Of a stretch of 64,000 nt of DNA, positions 38,591 to 46,931 are shown one piece after another. Made by a program: the position numbers and the translations under genes. Numbering within the stretch: the stretch's first letter is position 1; every line of letters starts with the position of its first letter. The stretch comes from Pseudomonas paracarnis (GTDB lineage: Bacteria; Pseudomonadota; Gammaproteobacteria; Pseudomonadales; Pseudomonadaceae): assembly GCF_904063055.1 (NCBI RefSeq), contig NZ_CAJFCN010000005.1:310001-374000 (forward strand), in the 5' to 3' direction. Below the pieces are notes generated by a model, which ran no database searches, was not told the DNA's origin, and saw nothing but the letters and a program-made list of their open reading frames with translations.

Positions 38591-39856
38591 TTAGTTGCTC
38601 TTCACGGCATAGTCCGGCTTTTTGTCATTGCCCGGGATGTAGGGGCTCCACGGCTGTGCACGAATCGGCGCTTCGGTCTGCCACACCACCGAGAACTGCC
38701 CGTCGGCCTGGATCTCACCGATCATCACCGGCTTGTGCAGGTGGTGGTTGGTCTTGTCCATGGTCAGGGTGAAGCCCGACGGCGCGGCGAAGGTCTGGCC
38801 GCCCAGGGCTTCACGCACTTTGTCGACGTCGGTGGACTTGGCTTTTTCCGCCGCCTGCGCCCACATATGGATGCCCACATAGGTGGCTTCCATCGGGTCG
38901 TTGGTCACGGCTTTGTCGGCGCCCGGCAGGTTGTGTTTCTTGGCGTAGGCTTTCCAGTCGGCCACGAACTTCTGGTTCACCGGGTTTTCCACCGACTGGA
39001 AGTAGTTCCAGGCCGCGAGGTTGCCCACCAACGGCTTGGTGTCGATGCCACGCAGTTCTTCTTCACCCACCGAGAACGCCACCACCGGTACCTCGGTGGC
39101 TTTCAAGCCTTGGTTGGCCAGTTCTTTGTAGAACGGCACGTTGGAGTCGCCATTGACGGTGGAGACCACAGCCGTCTTGCCACCGGCGGAGAACTTCTTG
39201 ATGTTGGCGACGATGGTCTGGTAATCGGCGTGGCCGAACGGGGTGTAGACCTCTTCGATGTCTTTATCCGCCACGCCTTTGGAATGCAGGAACGAGCGCA
39301 GGATCTTGTTGGTGGTGCGCGGGTACACATAGTCGGTGCCGAGCAGGAAGAAACGCTTGGCGCTGCCGCCTTCTTCGCTCATCAGGTATTCCACCGCCGG
39401 GATCGCCTGCTGGTTCGGCGCCGCACCGGTATAGAACACGTTGGGCGACATCTCTTCACCTTCGTACTGCACCGGGTAGAACAGCAAACCGTTGAGTTCT
39501 TCAAACACCGGCAACACCGATTTACGCGACACTGAGGTCCAGCAGCCGAACACCACGGCGACCTTGTCCTGGGTCAGCAGTTGGCGGCCTTTCTCGGCGA
39601 ACAGCGGCCAGTTGGACGCTGGGTCTACCACCACCGGTTCGAGCATCTTGCCGTTCACCCCGCCTTTGGCGTTGATCTCGTCGATGGTCATCAGCGCCAT
39701 GTCTTTGAGCGAGGTTTCGGAGATCGCCATGGTCCCGGACAACGAGTGCAGGATGCCGACCTTGATGGTCTCGGCGGCCTGGACGGTCCAGGTCAAACCC
39801 ATGGCGGCAATGGATGCCGACAAAGTGAAAGCCTTGATCAAGCTGCGACGCTTCAT
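38591..39856 (-). CDS. urtA: Urea ABC transporter substrate-binding protein UrtA
   Basis: A 421-aa periplasmic receptor. The N-terminus MKRRSLIKAF has an RR pair followed by a hydrophobic stretch ending VQAAE, which may be a Tat or Sec signal. The mature part starts IKVGILHSLSGTMAISETSLKD, typical of UrtA/AmiC-type receptors. It is the first gene of the operon, with a putative sigma-54 promoter about 50 bases upstream. ATG 39856 follows GGAGATCGCACC. An in-frame extension upstream would run over the promoter and is rejected. Confidence 0.96.
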   Translation of the reverse strand: MKRRSLIKAFTLSASIAAMGLTWTVQAAETIKVGILHSLSGTMAISETSLKDMALMTIDEINAKGGVNGKMLEPVVVDPASNWPLFAEKGRQLLTQDKVAVVFGCWTSVSRKSVLPVFEELNGLLFYPVQYEGEEMSPNVFYTGAAPNQQAIPAVEYLMSEEGGSAKRFFLLGTDYVYPRTTNKILRSFLHSKGVADKDIEEVYTPFGHADYQTIVANIKKFSAGGKTAVVSTVNGDSNVPFYKELANQGLKATEVPVVAFSVGEEELRGIDTKPLVGNLAAWNYFQSVENPVNQKFVADWKAYAKKHNLPGADKAVTNDPMEATYVGIHMWAQAAEKAKSTDVDKVREALGGQTFAAPSGFTLTMDKTNHHLHKPVMIGEIQADGQFSVVWQTEAPIRAQPWSPYIPGNDKKPDYAVKSN

Positions 39857-39907
39857 GGTGCGATCTCCGTGTACCGATAATTGTTGTGGGGCAGATACAC
39901 AGGGCTT

Positions 39908-39923
39908 TGCAAGGGCTGTGCCT
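39908..39923 (-). promoter_or_regulatory. Putative sigma-54 promoter of the urt-ure operon
   Basis: The minus strand reads AGGCACAGCCCTTGCA: GG and GC are separated by exactly ten bases, and the element matches TGGCACG-N4-TTGCA at all but two positions. Start of transcription would be near 39898, about 42 bases before urtA. Nitrogen-controlled expression through NtrC is the natural reading. Confidence 0.6.
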
Positions 39924-39969
39924 GCTACGCCAGACACGGGTTTACCGGCGGGTTCGGGAGGTAAAGCCG

Positions 39970-40000
39970 CTCCGTGGCGCACCAGGTTGGCGCCACGGAG
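39970..40000. promoter_or_regulatory. Inverted repeat with NtrC-like core upstream of urtA
   Basis: CTCCGTGGCGC and GCGCCACGGAG are perfect 11-base arms around nine bases. Inside it, GCACC-AGGTT-GGCGC (39979-39993) is one mismatch from the NtrC site GCACC-N5-GGTGC, and it lies about 60 bases upstream of the putative sigma-54 promoter. It could instead be a terminator for the gene ending at 40051, but no T-tract follows. Confidence 0.45.
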
Positions 40001-40050
40001 GCCGTTGGGTGCACGGCAGGCTTCAAAAGAGGGCGTTGGGCGACAATGCT

Positions 40051-41412
40051 TCAGGCGTTTGCGCTAATGCGTGACAGCAGCAAGCGATCCAGCGCCCACA
40101 CCAGGACCAACGAAGCCCCTACCAACGGGAAAATGATCGCCAGCCCGAGCATGATCGCCATCGCGGTTTTCCACTTGGGCAGGTCGTGGCGCAGCGGCGG
40201 TACACCCAGTCCACCCTGGGGCCGGCGCTTCCACCAGATCACCACGCCGCTGACCGCACTGAGCAGAATCATCAGGCAGATCACCAGCACGATCAGTTGG
40301 TTGACCCAGCCGAACATCTTGCCTTCGTGCAGCATCACGCCGGTCTCGGTGGCGCGTGCGACCAGGTTGTAATGATCCCAGCGTACATCGGCCAGGACCT
40401 TGCCGGTGTACTGGTCCACGTGCAGGGTGGCGTCGTTGCGCGGGTCGTCGGCGAACACCGCGACGGTGAATACACCGGTGGCAGTGGTGGGGAAGGTGAT
40501 GCTGTAGCCGGGTTCGACCTTGCGTGCGTTGGCCAGGTCGACCACCTGTTGCAGGCGCACCGTGGGTGCGGCCGGACCTGTGTGCATTGCGCCGTGATTC
40601 ATATGCTCGGCGTGGTCGCCGGACATTGGCATCGGCGTGTTTTCCAGGGCCCAGGGCACGGTTTGCTGGGTGGCCGTGTTGAGCACACGGGCCTGCTGGT
40701 CGGACTGCGGCACGCTGTTCCACATCGCGGCTGGGAAGGTGTTCCACAGGTCGGCGTATTGCTTGCCCCAGAAGCCGGTCCAGGTCATGCCGCTGAGCAG
40801 CATCACCAGCAGGAACGCCGCGCCCCAGAACCCGGCGACAGCGTGCAGGTCGCGCCAGAACAAGCGGCCACGGCTGCCGAAGCGCGGCCATAACACGCCG
40901 GCCGAGGACTTGCCCCGCGGCCACCACAGGTACAGGCCGGACACCACCAGCATCACGCCCCAGCCAGCGGCCAATTCGATCAGGCGATCGCCCACGGTGC
41001 CGATCATCAGTTCGCCGTGCAGGGCGCGGACGATGGCTTGCAGGTTGTTGTTTGCGTCCTGCTCACCGAGGACGGTGCCGCGATAGGGGTCGATGAACAC
41101 CGTCACTTCGTGGGCATCGTTGCGCGTCACGAACTGCGCGCTGCGAGTGGCGTCGGCAGGGGGCAGGTATTTGCTGATCGCGGCGTGGGGGTAGGCGGCC
41201 TGGACGCGCTGCAGTTGCTCGTCGGCGCTCAGCGCGTGTTCGGCGGCGGGCACGGTGAGCAGATGGCCGTACATCAGCGGGTCGAGCTGGGGTTTGAACA
41301 GGTAGATGATGCCGGTGAGGGCCAGCAGCACCATGAAGGGGGCGACGAAGAGGCCGGCGTAGAAGTGCCAGCGCCAGGCCAGGTTGTAGAAGGAAATTTT
41401 TTGTGTGGTCAT
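40051..41412 (-). CDS. PepSY-associated TM helix domain protein
   Basis: A 453-aa inner-membrane protein. FYNLAWRWHFYAGLFVAPFMVLLALTG is the family's first helix, and later helices contain GWGVMLVVSGLYLWWPRG and DLHAVAGFWGAAFLLVMLLSGMTW, with His residues suited to haem or metal contact. A periplasmic segment around residues 265-285 is Met/His-rich (MPMSGDHAEHMNHGAMH), resembling copper-binding stretches. Relatives are often ferric or copper reductases beside TonB receptors. It is the last gene of the leftward copper unit, 118 bases after the receptor gene with a REP pair between. Confidence 0.85.
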   Translation of the reverse strand: MTTQKISFYNLAWRWHFYAGLFVAPFMVLLALTGIIYLFKPQLDPLMYGHLLTVPAAEHALSADEQLQRVQAAYPHAAISKYLPPADATRSAQFVTRNDAHEVTVFIDPYRGTVLGEQDANNNLQAIVRALHGELMIGTVGDRLIELAAGWGVMLVVSGLYLWWPRGKSSAGVLWPRFGSRGRLFWRDLHAVAGFWGAAFLLVMLLSGMTWTGFWGKQYADLWNTFPAAMWNSVPQSDQQARVLNTATQQTVPWALENTPMPMSGDHAEHMNHGAMHTGPAAPTVRLQQVVDLANARKVEPGYSITFPTTATGVFTVAVFADDPRNDATLHVDQYTGKVLADVRWDHYNLVARATETGVMLHEGKMFGWVNQLIVLVICLMILLSAVSGVVIWWKRRPQGGLGVPPLRHDLPKWKTAMAIMLGLAIIFPLVGASLVLVWALDRLLLSRISANA

Positions 41413-41460
41413 CGGCTGCTCCGCATAAGGCTTTTGATTTTTCTTGGTCTGTTACACCGT

Positions 41461-41527
41461 CATCGCAGGCAAGCCAGCTCCCACAGGGGACTGTAATCCA
41501 CCTGTGGAAGCTGGCTTGCCTGCGATG
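41461..41527. repeat. REP inverted pair (REPIN)
   Basis: CATCGCAGGCAAGCCAGCTC and GAAGCTGGCTTGCCTGCGAT form a hairpin directly after the TonB receptor stop codon. Confidence 0.92.
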
Positions 41528-41530
41528 CTT

Positions 41531-43591
41531 TTAGAAGCTCATGTCCACCTTGGTCCAGAGCGTACGCCCCGGCTCCTTGATGGCCTGCGGGTCGTTGGCT
41601 GGGTAACCGAAGCCTGCGTTACCGGCCAGATTCAGATGCTCGGCATAAGCCTTGCCGAACAGGTTGTCGACCCCGGTACTGACCTTGAAGTGCTTGTTGA
41701 TGCGGTATGCCGCGTTCAGCGAGAACACGCCGAAGCCGCCGCTCTTGTCGTAGTCCTTGCCGACCACGTTGCCTTTGTTTGGATCGATACGGTGTTGCGC
41801 CGCGACCACCCTCCACAACGCACCAGCGCTCCAATCGTCTTCGCTGTAGGTCAGGCCCAGGCGCGTGTCCAGCGGTGGCATTTGTGGCAGGGCCTTGCCG
41901 TCGCTGCTGTTCTTGCCCCAGGCATAGGCGAGGCTGGCGTCGGCTTTCCAGTGTTGGCTCAGCTTGTACGCTGCGCCCAGTTCGCCGCCCATGATGCGTG
42001 CGTCCACATTGCGCGCCTGGGAGGTGGTGCCCATCATGCCGGGCCTGTAGTCGAACAGGATGAAGTCGCGCACCTGGCCGACATAGCCCGACACCCAGGC
42101 TTCCAGGTCGGCGCTCTTGTACTGGGCACCGAAGTCGAGCTGGGTGGTTTTCTCGGGCTTCACGCCGTCGAAGGCATTCACCGAACCGGCCGCGCCGGTG
42201 TTGGGGGAAAACAGCTCCCAGTAATCCGGGAAACGTTCCGCGTGGCCCAGGCCGGCATACAGCGTGGTGGGGCTGTCCGCCAGGTCGTGCTCATAACGCA
42301 CAAAGCCCGAGGGCAATGTATCGGCGCGGGTGTCGCCGGCGGTCGGGTTCGGGCGCGACATCATTCCCGAGCCGGTGCGTTGACGGAAGTCCTTGGCCGA
42401 GGCGCGGTCCAAGCGCGCGCCGGTGATCAGGCGATCGTTGTCGGCGGCGTACCAGGTCAGTTCGCCGAACACACCGTAGTTGTGGAAATTGGCGTCCTTG
42501 TTGCGCGGCAAATCCTTATACGTGTCGATGCCCATGCTGCTGCGCGCACGGTGTTCATTGGTCTGCGCATCCAGGCCGCTGATCAATTGCACATCCGCCC
42601 AGCGCCAGGTGGCCTTGATGCGTGCGCCAAGGGTGCGGCGGTCGACGTTGGACGCCATGGGGCCCGCCATCATGCCGGTGCCCGAAGGGACACGCAGGCT
42701 GTAGTTGTCCATCACATGATCGGCGTAGTTGTAGTAGACCTGGGCCTCGACCTTATCCAGCACCTCACCGATATTGGACTTTTCGAAACGCAGCCCCAGG
42801 CTTTCGCGCAGAAACTGCGAGCCGTCCATGCCGCGCCCGGCGTAGCGCGCCTCGCCGTCGCCACGCCCGGCGGTGAGTTCCAGCAGGGTGTCGGCGTCGG
42901 GCGTGAAACCCACGGCCACGTCACCGTTCCACTTGTCATAGCGCGAGGCGACGGTGTCGTTGTTGCCGTCCTTGTAATCGTCGGCATGGGCCTGGTTGCC
43001 GATCACCCGCACGTAGCCCAATGGCCCGCCGGCAGCGGCATCGATGACCTTGTCGAAACGCCCGTTGGAGCCGGCCAATACGCTGGCGTTGACCCGTGTG
43101 CCCAGCTCGCCGAACTGCTCCGGCTCACGCTCGAACAGGATGGTGCCGGCAGACGCGCCCGGGCCCCAGAGCACGGTTTGCGGGCCTTTGATCACGGTGA
43201 GCTTGTCGTAGGTTTCCGGCGAAATATACGAAGTTGGCGCATCCATGCGGCCCGGGCAGGCGCCGAGCATCATGCCGCCGTTGGTGAGGATATTCAGGCG
43301 CGAGCCGAACATGCCGCGCAGCACCGGGTCGCCGTTGGTGCCGCCGTTGCGCACCAGGGCGAAGCCGGGGATGGTCTTGAGGTAGTCGCCGCCATCGCTG
43401 GCGGGCACCGGTTGGCGAGGGTCTTTGGGGTTGGTGACCACGGTCAGCGGTGAGCTGGGGGCGATCGCGGTGATGACGGTGGGGCTCAGCTCATGCTCGT
43501 CGGCGTGAGCGTGGGCAGCCAATAGTGCGCCGCATAAGGCGGTGAGCAGGGCAGTACTTCCCAAACGGGTGTCAGCAGAAAACCTGGACAT
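41531..43591 (-). CDS. oprC: TonB-dependent copper receptor, OprC-like
   Basis: A 686-aa outer-membrane receptor. A signal peptide ends AHAHA, the plug domain runs from about residue 60 (GGDYLKTIPGFALVRNGGTNGDPVLRGMFGSRLNIL), and it contains MMLGACPGRMDAPTSYISPE, whose Cys/Met cluster matches the copper site described for P. aeruginosa OprC. The C-terminus ends with Phe (KVDMSF), as in beta-barrels. ATG 43591 is preferred; ATG 43603 is an alternative. Part of a unit with DUF2946 and PCu(A)C genes upstream. Confidence 0.93.
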   Translation of the reverse strand: MSRFSADTRLGSTALLTALCGALLAAHAHADEHELSPTVITAIAPSSPLTVVTNPKDPRQPVPASDGGDYLKTIPGFALVRNGGTNGDPVLRGMFGSRLNILTNGGMMLGACPGRMDAPTSYISPETYDKLTVIKGPQTVLWGPGASAGTILFEREPEQFGELGTRVNASVLAGSNGRFDKVIDAAAGGPLGYVRVIGNQAHADDYKDGNNDTVASRYDKWNGDVAVGFTPDADTLLELTAGRGDGEARYAGRGMDGSQFLRESLGLRFEKSNIGEVLDKVEAQVYYNYADHVMDNYSLRVPSGTGMMAGPMASNVDRRTLGARIKATWRWADVQLISGLDAQTNEHRARSSMGIDTYKDLPRNKDANFHNYGVFGELTWYAADNDRLITGARLDRASAKDFRQRTGSGMMSRPNPTAGDTRADTLPSGFVRYEHDLADSPTTLYAGLGHAERFPDYWELFSPNTGAAGSVNAFDGVKPEKTTQLDFGAQYKSADLEAWVSGYVGQVRDFILFDYRPGMMGTTSQARNVDARIMGGELGAAYKLSQHWKADASLAYAWGKNSSDGKALPQMPPLDTRLGLTYSEDDWSAGALWRVVAAQHRIDPNKGNVVGKDYDKSGGFGVFSLNAAYRINKHFKVSTGVDNLFGKAYAEHLNLAGNAGFGYPANDPQAIKEPGRTLWTKVDMSF

Positions 43592-43684
43592 GACAAATTC
43601 CATCAATCAATCGTAAACAACACGGCCAGCAGCCTGCGGCTGTCTGTCTAAAGTCGGCCGGGGTGAAGTAACGCTGTGAAGGGC

Positions 43685-44086
43685 TTACGAAACGATGGGC
43701 GGCGCACGGCTACGGGCGCCGGGGAAGATGCTCTGCCGGGCATGGCCCAGGCGCGTGGCGGGTGTGAGGGCGTTGGCGGGCGGCGGGGTGCCGAGGGCCA
43801 CGAACGACACACTGCCGGGCAGGGCCGGGCAGCTGAATAGCAGGTCGCAATAGCCGCACTTGGCCCAGAGTGCGTGGTGTTCGGCTGGAGCTTGGGTGTG
43901 ATGGGATTCACCGTGGTCGCTCGGCATATCCATGGGCATTTCCATGGACATACCGGCGTGATGATCCATCGGCATCGCCTGGGAAATCAGCGGACCGATA
44001 AAGATCATCAGCATGGCGAACAGGCTGATCCAACTGCCGCGCTTCACGCGGTAGTGGGGAGACAACCTGGCGCGAGGAGCGCCCAT
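43685..44086 (-). CDS. DUF2946 family protein, copy 2
   Basis: A 133-aa protein with one N-terminal hydrophobic helix, a Met/His-rich stretch (MPMDHHAGMSMEMPMDMPSD) and a later ALWAKCGYCDLLFSCPALPG containing the paired cysteines of DUF2946. The Met/His composition suggests copper handling in the periplasm. It begins ten bases after the PCu(A)C gene and precedes the copper receptor. The family's function is unknown; a copper role is inferred from composition and neighbours. Confidence 0.85.
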   Translation of the reverse strand: MGAPRARLSPHYRVKRGSWISLFAMLMIFIGPLISQAMPMDHHAGMSMEMPMDMPSDHGESHHTQAPAEHHALWAKCGYCDLLFSCPALPGSVSFVALGTPPPANALTPATRLGHARQSIFPGARSRAPPIVS

Positions 44087-44096
44087 CGAGGTTGGC

Positions 44097-44579
44097 TTAC
44101 TGAGCGTGCATATGCTCGTGGCCAGCCATCGGTGGCGCTTTATGCACCGACACTTGCACCTCGACCTTGCCGGCTTTCTCGAAGGTGAGGGTCAGCGGGA
44201 ATTGCTTGCCATCGGCGAGCAGGCTGCGGTCCTTGAGGCCCAGCAGCATGACGTGATAGGCCATTGGCGCGAAGGTCAGTTCACCCTTGGCTGGTACGTC
44301 CACGTTGGGCACCTGTTGCATCTTCATCAGGTCGCCTTGCATTACGTGCTCATGCAATTCGGCTTTCTCCGCCAAGGGCGTCTCGGCACTGAGCAGGCGA
44401 TCTGCCGTCTCCCCAGTATTGTGAATCACAAAGTACGCCGCGACGGTGGGCGCATTCGGCGGCAATTCCTGGGACCAGGGATTGCTGACCTCCAAGTCGC
44501 CGGCCTTGTAGTCATCGGCATTGGCAGCACTGAACACCGGCAGCAGCAACGCGGCCAGAAGCAGGGAAGATTTAAGCAT
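44097..44579 (-). CDS. Periplasmic copper chaperone PCu(A)C
   Basis: A 160-aa exported protein: signal peptide ending ANA, then a cupredoxin-like domain. The copper motif is present as HEHVM followed by MKM and YHVM, fitting the H(M)x10Mx21HxM pattern of the family, which delivers Cu(I) to cytochrome oxidase or other sites. The tail HEHMHAQ adds further ligands. It sits between two DUF2946 genes. Confidence 0.93.
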   Translation of the reverse strand: MLKSSLLLAALLLPVFSAANADDYKAGDLEVSNPWSQELPPNAPTVAAYFVIHNTGETADRLLSAETPLAEKAELHEHVMQGDLMKMQQVPNVDVPAKGELTFAPMAYHVMLLGLKDRSLLADGKQFPLTLTFEKAGKVEVQVSVHKAPPMAGHEHMHAQ

Positions 44580-44626
44580 GGCAGTTCTCCAGAACGGTTC
44601 TAAACGCAGTTCACTTGCGAAGAAGC

Positions 44627-45019
44627 TCAGACCGTTGGAGAGGCGCGGGGGTTAAGGCTTGGCCATTGCTGGCGCGGGGTGGGATTGCGCAATAAGCGCG
44701 GCGGCAGGCTCTGCACCGCCTCGAAGCGCGTCACATACAACTGCGGCACATGCCCTGGCAACGCCACCAACGGCGCCGAACCCGAGCAACACCAGCAATG
44801 CTGCATAGCCGAGTGATCATCCGGCGGCGCCGGGATTTCCAGCTTGCCCAGGGCAATCGCCTTGAGGCTCGCGCCATTGGACGAACAGAACCCGCCCCAC
44901 ATCAGACGCTTGATCGGGTCATCCGTCTGCTGCATCGCACTGGCCAACGGCATGGCAAACGCATTGAACAGCACTGCAAGGCAGGCGATCCAGGCAATTG
45001 CAAAGCGTTGACGGGCCAT
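44627..45019 (-). CDS. DUF2946 family protein, copy 1
   Basis: A 130-aa protein with an N-terminal hydrophobic helix (IAWIACLAVLFNAFAMPLASAM) and the DUF2946 cysteine motif HCWCCSGSAPLVALPG. It is the first gene of the leftward copper unit. A perfect inverted repeat overlaps its likely -10 element, so a repressor probably acts here. Function unknown. Confidence 0.85.
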   Translation of the reverse strand: MARQRFAIAWIACLAVLFNAFAMPLASAMQQTDDPIKRLMWGGFCSSNGASLKAIALGKLEIPAPPDDHSAMQHCWCCSGSAPLVALPGHVPQLYVTRFEAVQSLPPRLLRNPTPRQQWPSLNPRASPTV

Positions 45020-45042
45020 GGCGGATAATCCGTAGGGTTAAA

Positions 45043-45069
45043 CGATCAGGCGGGTATTTAGCCTGATCG
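45043..45069 (-). promoter_or_regulatory. Palindromic operator at the copper-unit promoter
   Basis: CGATCAGGC-N9-GCCTGATCG is a perfect nine-base inverted repeat, 24 bases before the first gene. On the minus strand, TTTACT and TAAATA, 18 bases apart, could be the -35 and -10; the TAAATA lies in the repeat's spacer. This is the layout of a repressor site. The regulator is not known. Confidence 0.5.
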
Positions 45070-45184
45070 GGGGGGATAAGTAAAAAGGGCGGGTGTGGTT
45101 TGGTGTCGCAGTGGTGGGTTTGAGGATAGACGAGAACGGCCGCTTGCCAATTTTGCAGAAGGGACGCAGCGTACCAGGCGGGCT

Positions 45185-45297
45185 GATCGTTCCCACGCTC
45201 TGCGTGGGAATGCCGCGTTGGACGCTCTGCGTCCGCTTTTAAAGCCGTGACGCGGAGCGTCACAGGATGCATTCCCACGCGGAGCGTGGGAACGATC
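45185..45297. repeat. Long palindromic intergenic element, GTTCCCACGC family, copy 2
   Basis: Arms GATCGTTCCCACGCTCTGCG and CGCGGAGCGTGGGAACGATC surround an inner GGACGCTCTGCGTCC / GTGACGCGGAGCGTCAC section. It has the same architecture as the copies at 3766, 54183 and 58518. Confidence 0.9.
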
Positions 45298-45402
45298 AAG
45301 TCAGGTATAGGGCTTTTTCCAGCCAATGGTTGCGCAGTTGATTGAGCTAGCGCCTTGGCTGGCTGATCCACTACCGTCATTTGATAACGCAATTCCAAAG
45401 TG

Positions 45403-45485
45403 TGTGCGGGCTTGCTCGCAAAGCGGTGTGTCAGTCGCTGGATGTTTTGGCCGACACACTGCCTTCGCGAGCGAGCCCGCTCCCA
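45403..45485. repeat. REP inverted pair, GCTCGCGA variant
   Basis: TGCGGGCTTGCTCGC and GCGAGCGAGCCCGCTCCC form outer arms, with an inner GTGTGTC / GACACAC pairing. It ends three bases from the antitoxin stop codon. Confidence 0.82.
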
Positions 45486-45487
45486 AA

Positions 45488-45811
45488 TTATGCAGCGGGT
45501 ACGCCGTGGACCTGCATATCGACACCCAGGGCTTTTCTAATCACGGCAAAAATCGCCGCAAGGTTATCCATGCTGGGGTTGCCGCTGGCCGAAAGCATTC
45601 GGTGCAGGCTTTTACTAGGTTTGGCGGTTTGTTTCGCAAGGCCTTCAAAGCCTACTGTGGCGTTGACTAAATCACGCAGGATCACGCGAGAGATTTCCGG
45701 CTCGCCATTGAGAAATAGCGTAGCGGCCTCGTCGAGAAGCGCTTGGGCGAATGCAGGGTCTCGCTGGGCACGTTCAGCGATGGTGTGTTTGTAGCTACGG
45801 GTAAGCGCCAT
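45488..45811 (-). CDS. higA: HigA-type antitoxin, XRE-like
   Basis: A 107-aa DNA-binding protein of the probable addiction module antidote family. It starts MALTRSYKHTIAERAQRDPAFAQALLDEA and carries the helix-turn-helix in VGFEGLAKQTAKPSKSLHRMLSASGNPSMDNLAAIF. ATG 45811 follows GAGGTG. It begins inside the coupling region of the toxin gene (six bases after the toxin stop). Toxin first, antitoxin second is the HigBA order. It should neutralise the toxin and repress the operon. Confidence 0.87.
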   Translation of the reverse strand: MALTRSYKHTIAERAQRDPAFAQALLDEAATLFLNGEPEISRVILRDLVNATVGFEGLAKQTAKPSKSLHRMLSASGNPSMDNLAAIFAVIRKALGVDMQVHGVPAA

Positions 45812-45816
45812 GCTGG

Positions 45817-46149
45817 TCACCTCTTTTGTTTCAATTTCTTGTCACGCTGATACTCGTTAATCAGCGACTTTACGACCTTGATATCGCGCTTTTGACTGGA
45901 CTTATCACCACCACCGAACAGGATGATTAATCGATGTCCTTCTCGTATCAAATAGATTCGCAAGCCGGGTCCCCAGTCGATACGGTATTCGCCTAGCCCA
46001 TCGAACCACTTGATGTTGCTGGTGTTGCCTGTTTCAAGCCGAACTAAAGCGGTTGAAACTCGAGTTGCCGCTGGGACACTCAAGGATGAAAACCACTCAT
46101 CGAACGGACTGGAATCGTTGTCGCGTTGGTATTCTTCGATCTCAATCAT
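45817..46149 (-). CDS. higB: RelE/HigB-like toxin (Gp49 family)
   Basis: A 110-aa small basic protein: FDEWFSSLSVPAATRVSTALVRLETGN, then GLGEYRIDWGPGLRIYLIREGHRLIILFGGGDKSSQKRDI. These are standard blocks of the phage-derived Gp49-like HigB toxins, which cleave ribosome-bound mRNA. AGGA precedes ATG 46149. It is followed by the higA-like gene. A GTAAC-N6-GTTAC palindrome upstream is the likely autoregulatory site. Confidence 0.87.
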   Translation of the reverse strand: MIEIEEYQRDNDSSPFDEWFSSLSVPAATRVSTALVRLETGNTSNIKWFDGLGEYRIDWGPGLRIYLIREGHRLIILFGGGDKSSQKRDIKVVKSLINEYQRDKKLKQKR

Positions 46150-46163
46150 TAGCCGTCCTGAAG

Positions 46164-46179
46164 GTAACAAATAGGTTAC
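46164..46179 (-). promoter_or_regulatory. Palindromic operator of the HigBA-type pair
   Basis: GTAAC-N6-GTTAC lies 15 bases before the toxin start, inside the presumed promoter. Toxin–antitoxin complexes usually bind such repeats to repress themselves. Confidence 0.5.
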
Positions 46180-46205
46180 TAATCAAGCAAGCGAGCGATC
46201 CTGAC

Positions 46206-46931
46206 TCATCGAGTGAAGTTTGCCAACGCGCTGAGTGTTTCTTCAGACGACAGGAATTCCCTATCTACTTGAGCCAACATCGGCCGCTTCAACACCAACA
46301 CCGGCACCCCCCGCTCACGCGCCACTTCCAGCTTCGGCTCGGTGGCGGTGCTGCCGCTGTTCTTGCTGATCAGCACATCAATTCGCCGTTCTTCGAATAA
46401 CGCCCGCTCGTCCTCGATGAGGAACGGCCCGCGTGCGCCGATCACGTCACAGCGCTTGTTGCCCGGATACACATCCAGCGCGCGCAAGGTCCAGAACTGC
46501 TCGGCGGGGATTTCGTCGAGGTGCTGCAAGGGTTCGCGACCCAAGGTGAACAGCGGGCGCTTGAAGGGTTTGAGCGCTTCGACCAGTTCGGCCCAGTCGT
46601 CGACCTCCCGCCAGTCATCCCCCGGCTGTGGCTGCCACGCCGGGCGTCGCAATGCCCAGCAAGGTACGCCGCATGCCCTTGCAGCCTCGGCCGCGTTGCG
46701 GCTGATCTGCGCCGCATACGGGTGCGTAGCATCAAGGATCAGGCTGATGCGTTCGGCACGTACAAACTGCGCCAGGCCTTCACTACCGCCGTAGCCGCCG
46801 ACCCGCACCTGGCAGGTGAGGTCGGTGGGTACGCGGCCCACGCCGGCCAGGCTGTAGACGTGTTCAGGCCCCAAGGTGCGGGCGATGGCCAGCGCTTCCG
46901 TGACGCCGCCCAGCAGCAGAATTCTTTTCAT
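46206..46931 (-). CDS. cobK: Precorrin-6A reductase CobK
   Basis: A 241-aa NADPH-dependent reductase of the corrin ring. [17 protein letters not shown] is the opening, [16 protein letters not shown] and [19 protein letters not shown] follow, and [30 protein letters not shown] is the conserved C-terminal block. Length is normal. Its start overlaps the cobL stop by four bases, so the two genes are coupled. It is the last gene before the toxin–antitoxin pair. Confidence 0.95.
   Translation of the reverse strand: MKRILLLGGVTEALAIARTLGPEHVYSLAGVGRVPTDLTCQVRVGGYGGSEGLAQFVRAERISLILDATHPYAAQISRNAAEAARACGVPCWALRRPAWQPQPGDDWREVDDWAELVEALKPFKRPLFTLGREPLQHLDEIPAEQFWTLRALDVYPGNKRCDVIGARGPFLIEDERALFEERRIDVLISKNSGSTATEPKLEVARERGVPVLVLKRPMLAQVDREFLSSEETLSALANFTR

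Larger units (their letters stand above)
45020..45487. other. Long intergenic region with promoter and two repeat elements
   Basis: No gene is visible. From right to left it holds a REP pair (45403-45485), a GTTCCCACGC-family element (45185-45297) and the promoter with palindrome for the copper unit (45043-45069). The remainder has no recognisable signal. Confidence 0.7.

Noticed and set aside
34188..39856. Branched-chain amino acid transporter (livFGMHK-like)
   Set aside because: The long periplasmic extension of the UrtB permease, the UrtA sequence and the fusion to urease genes identify it as a urea transporter.
41444..43453. A 669-codon open reading frame antisense to the copper receptor gene
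   Set aside because: It is Val/Gly/His-rich antisense translation without a ribosome site; the receptor on the other strand is unmistakable.
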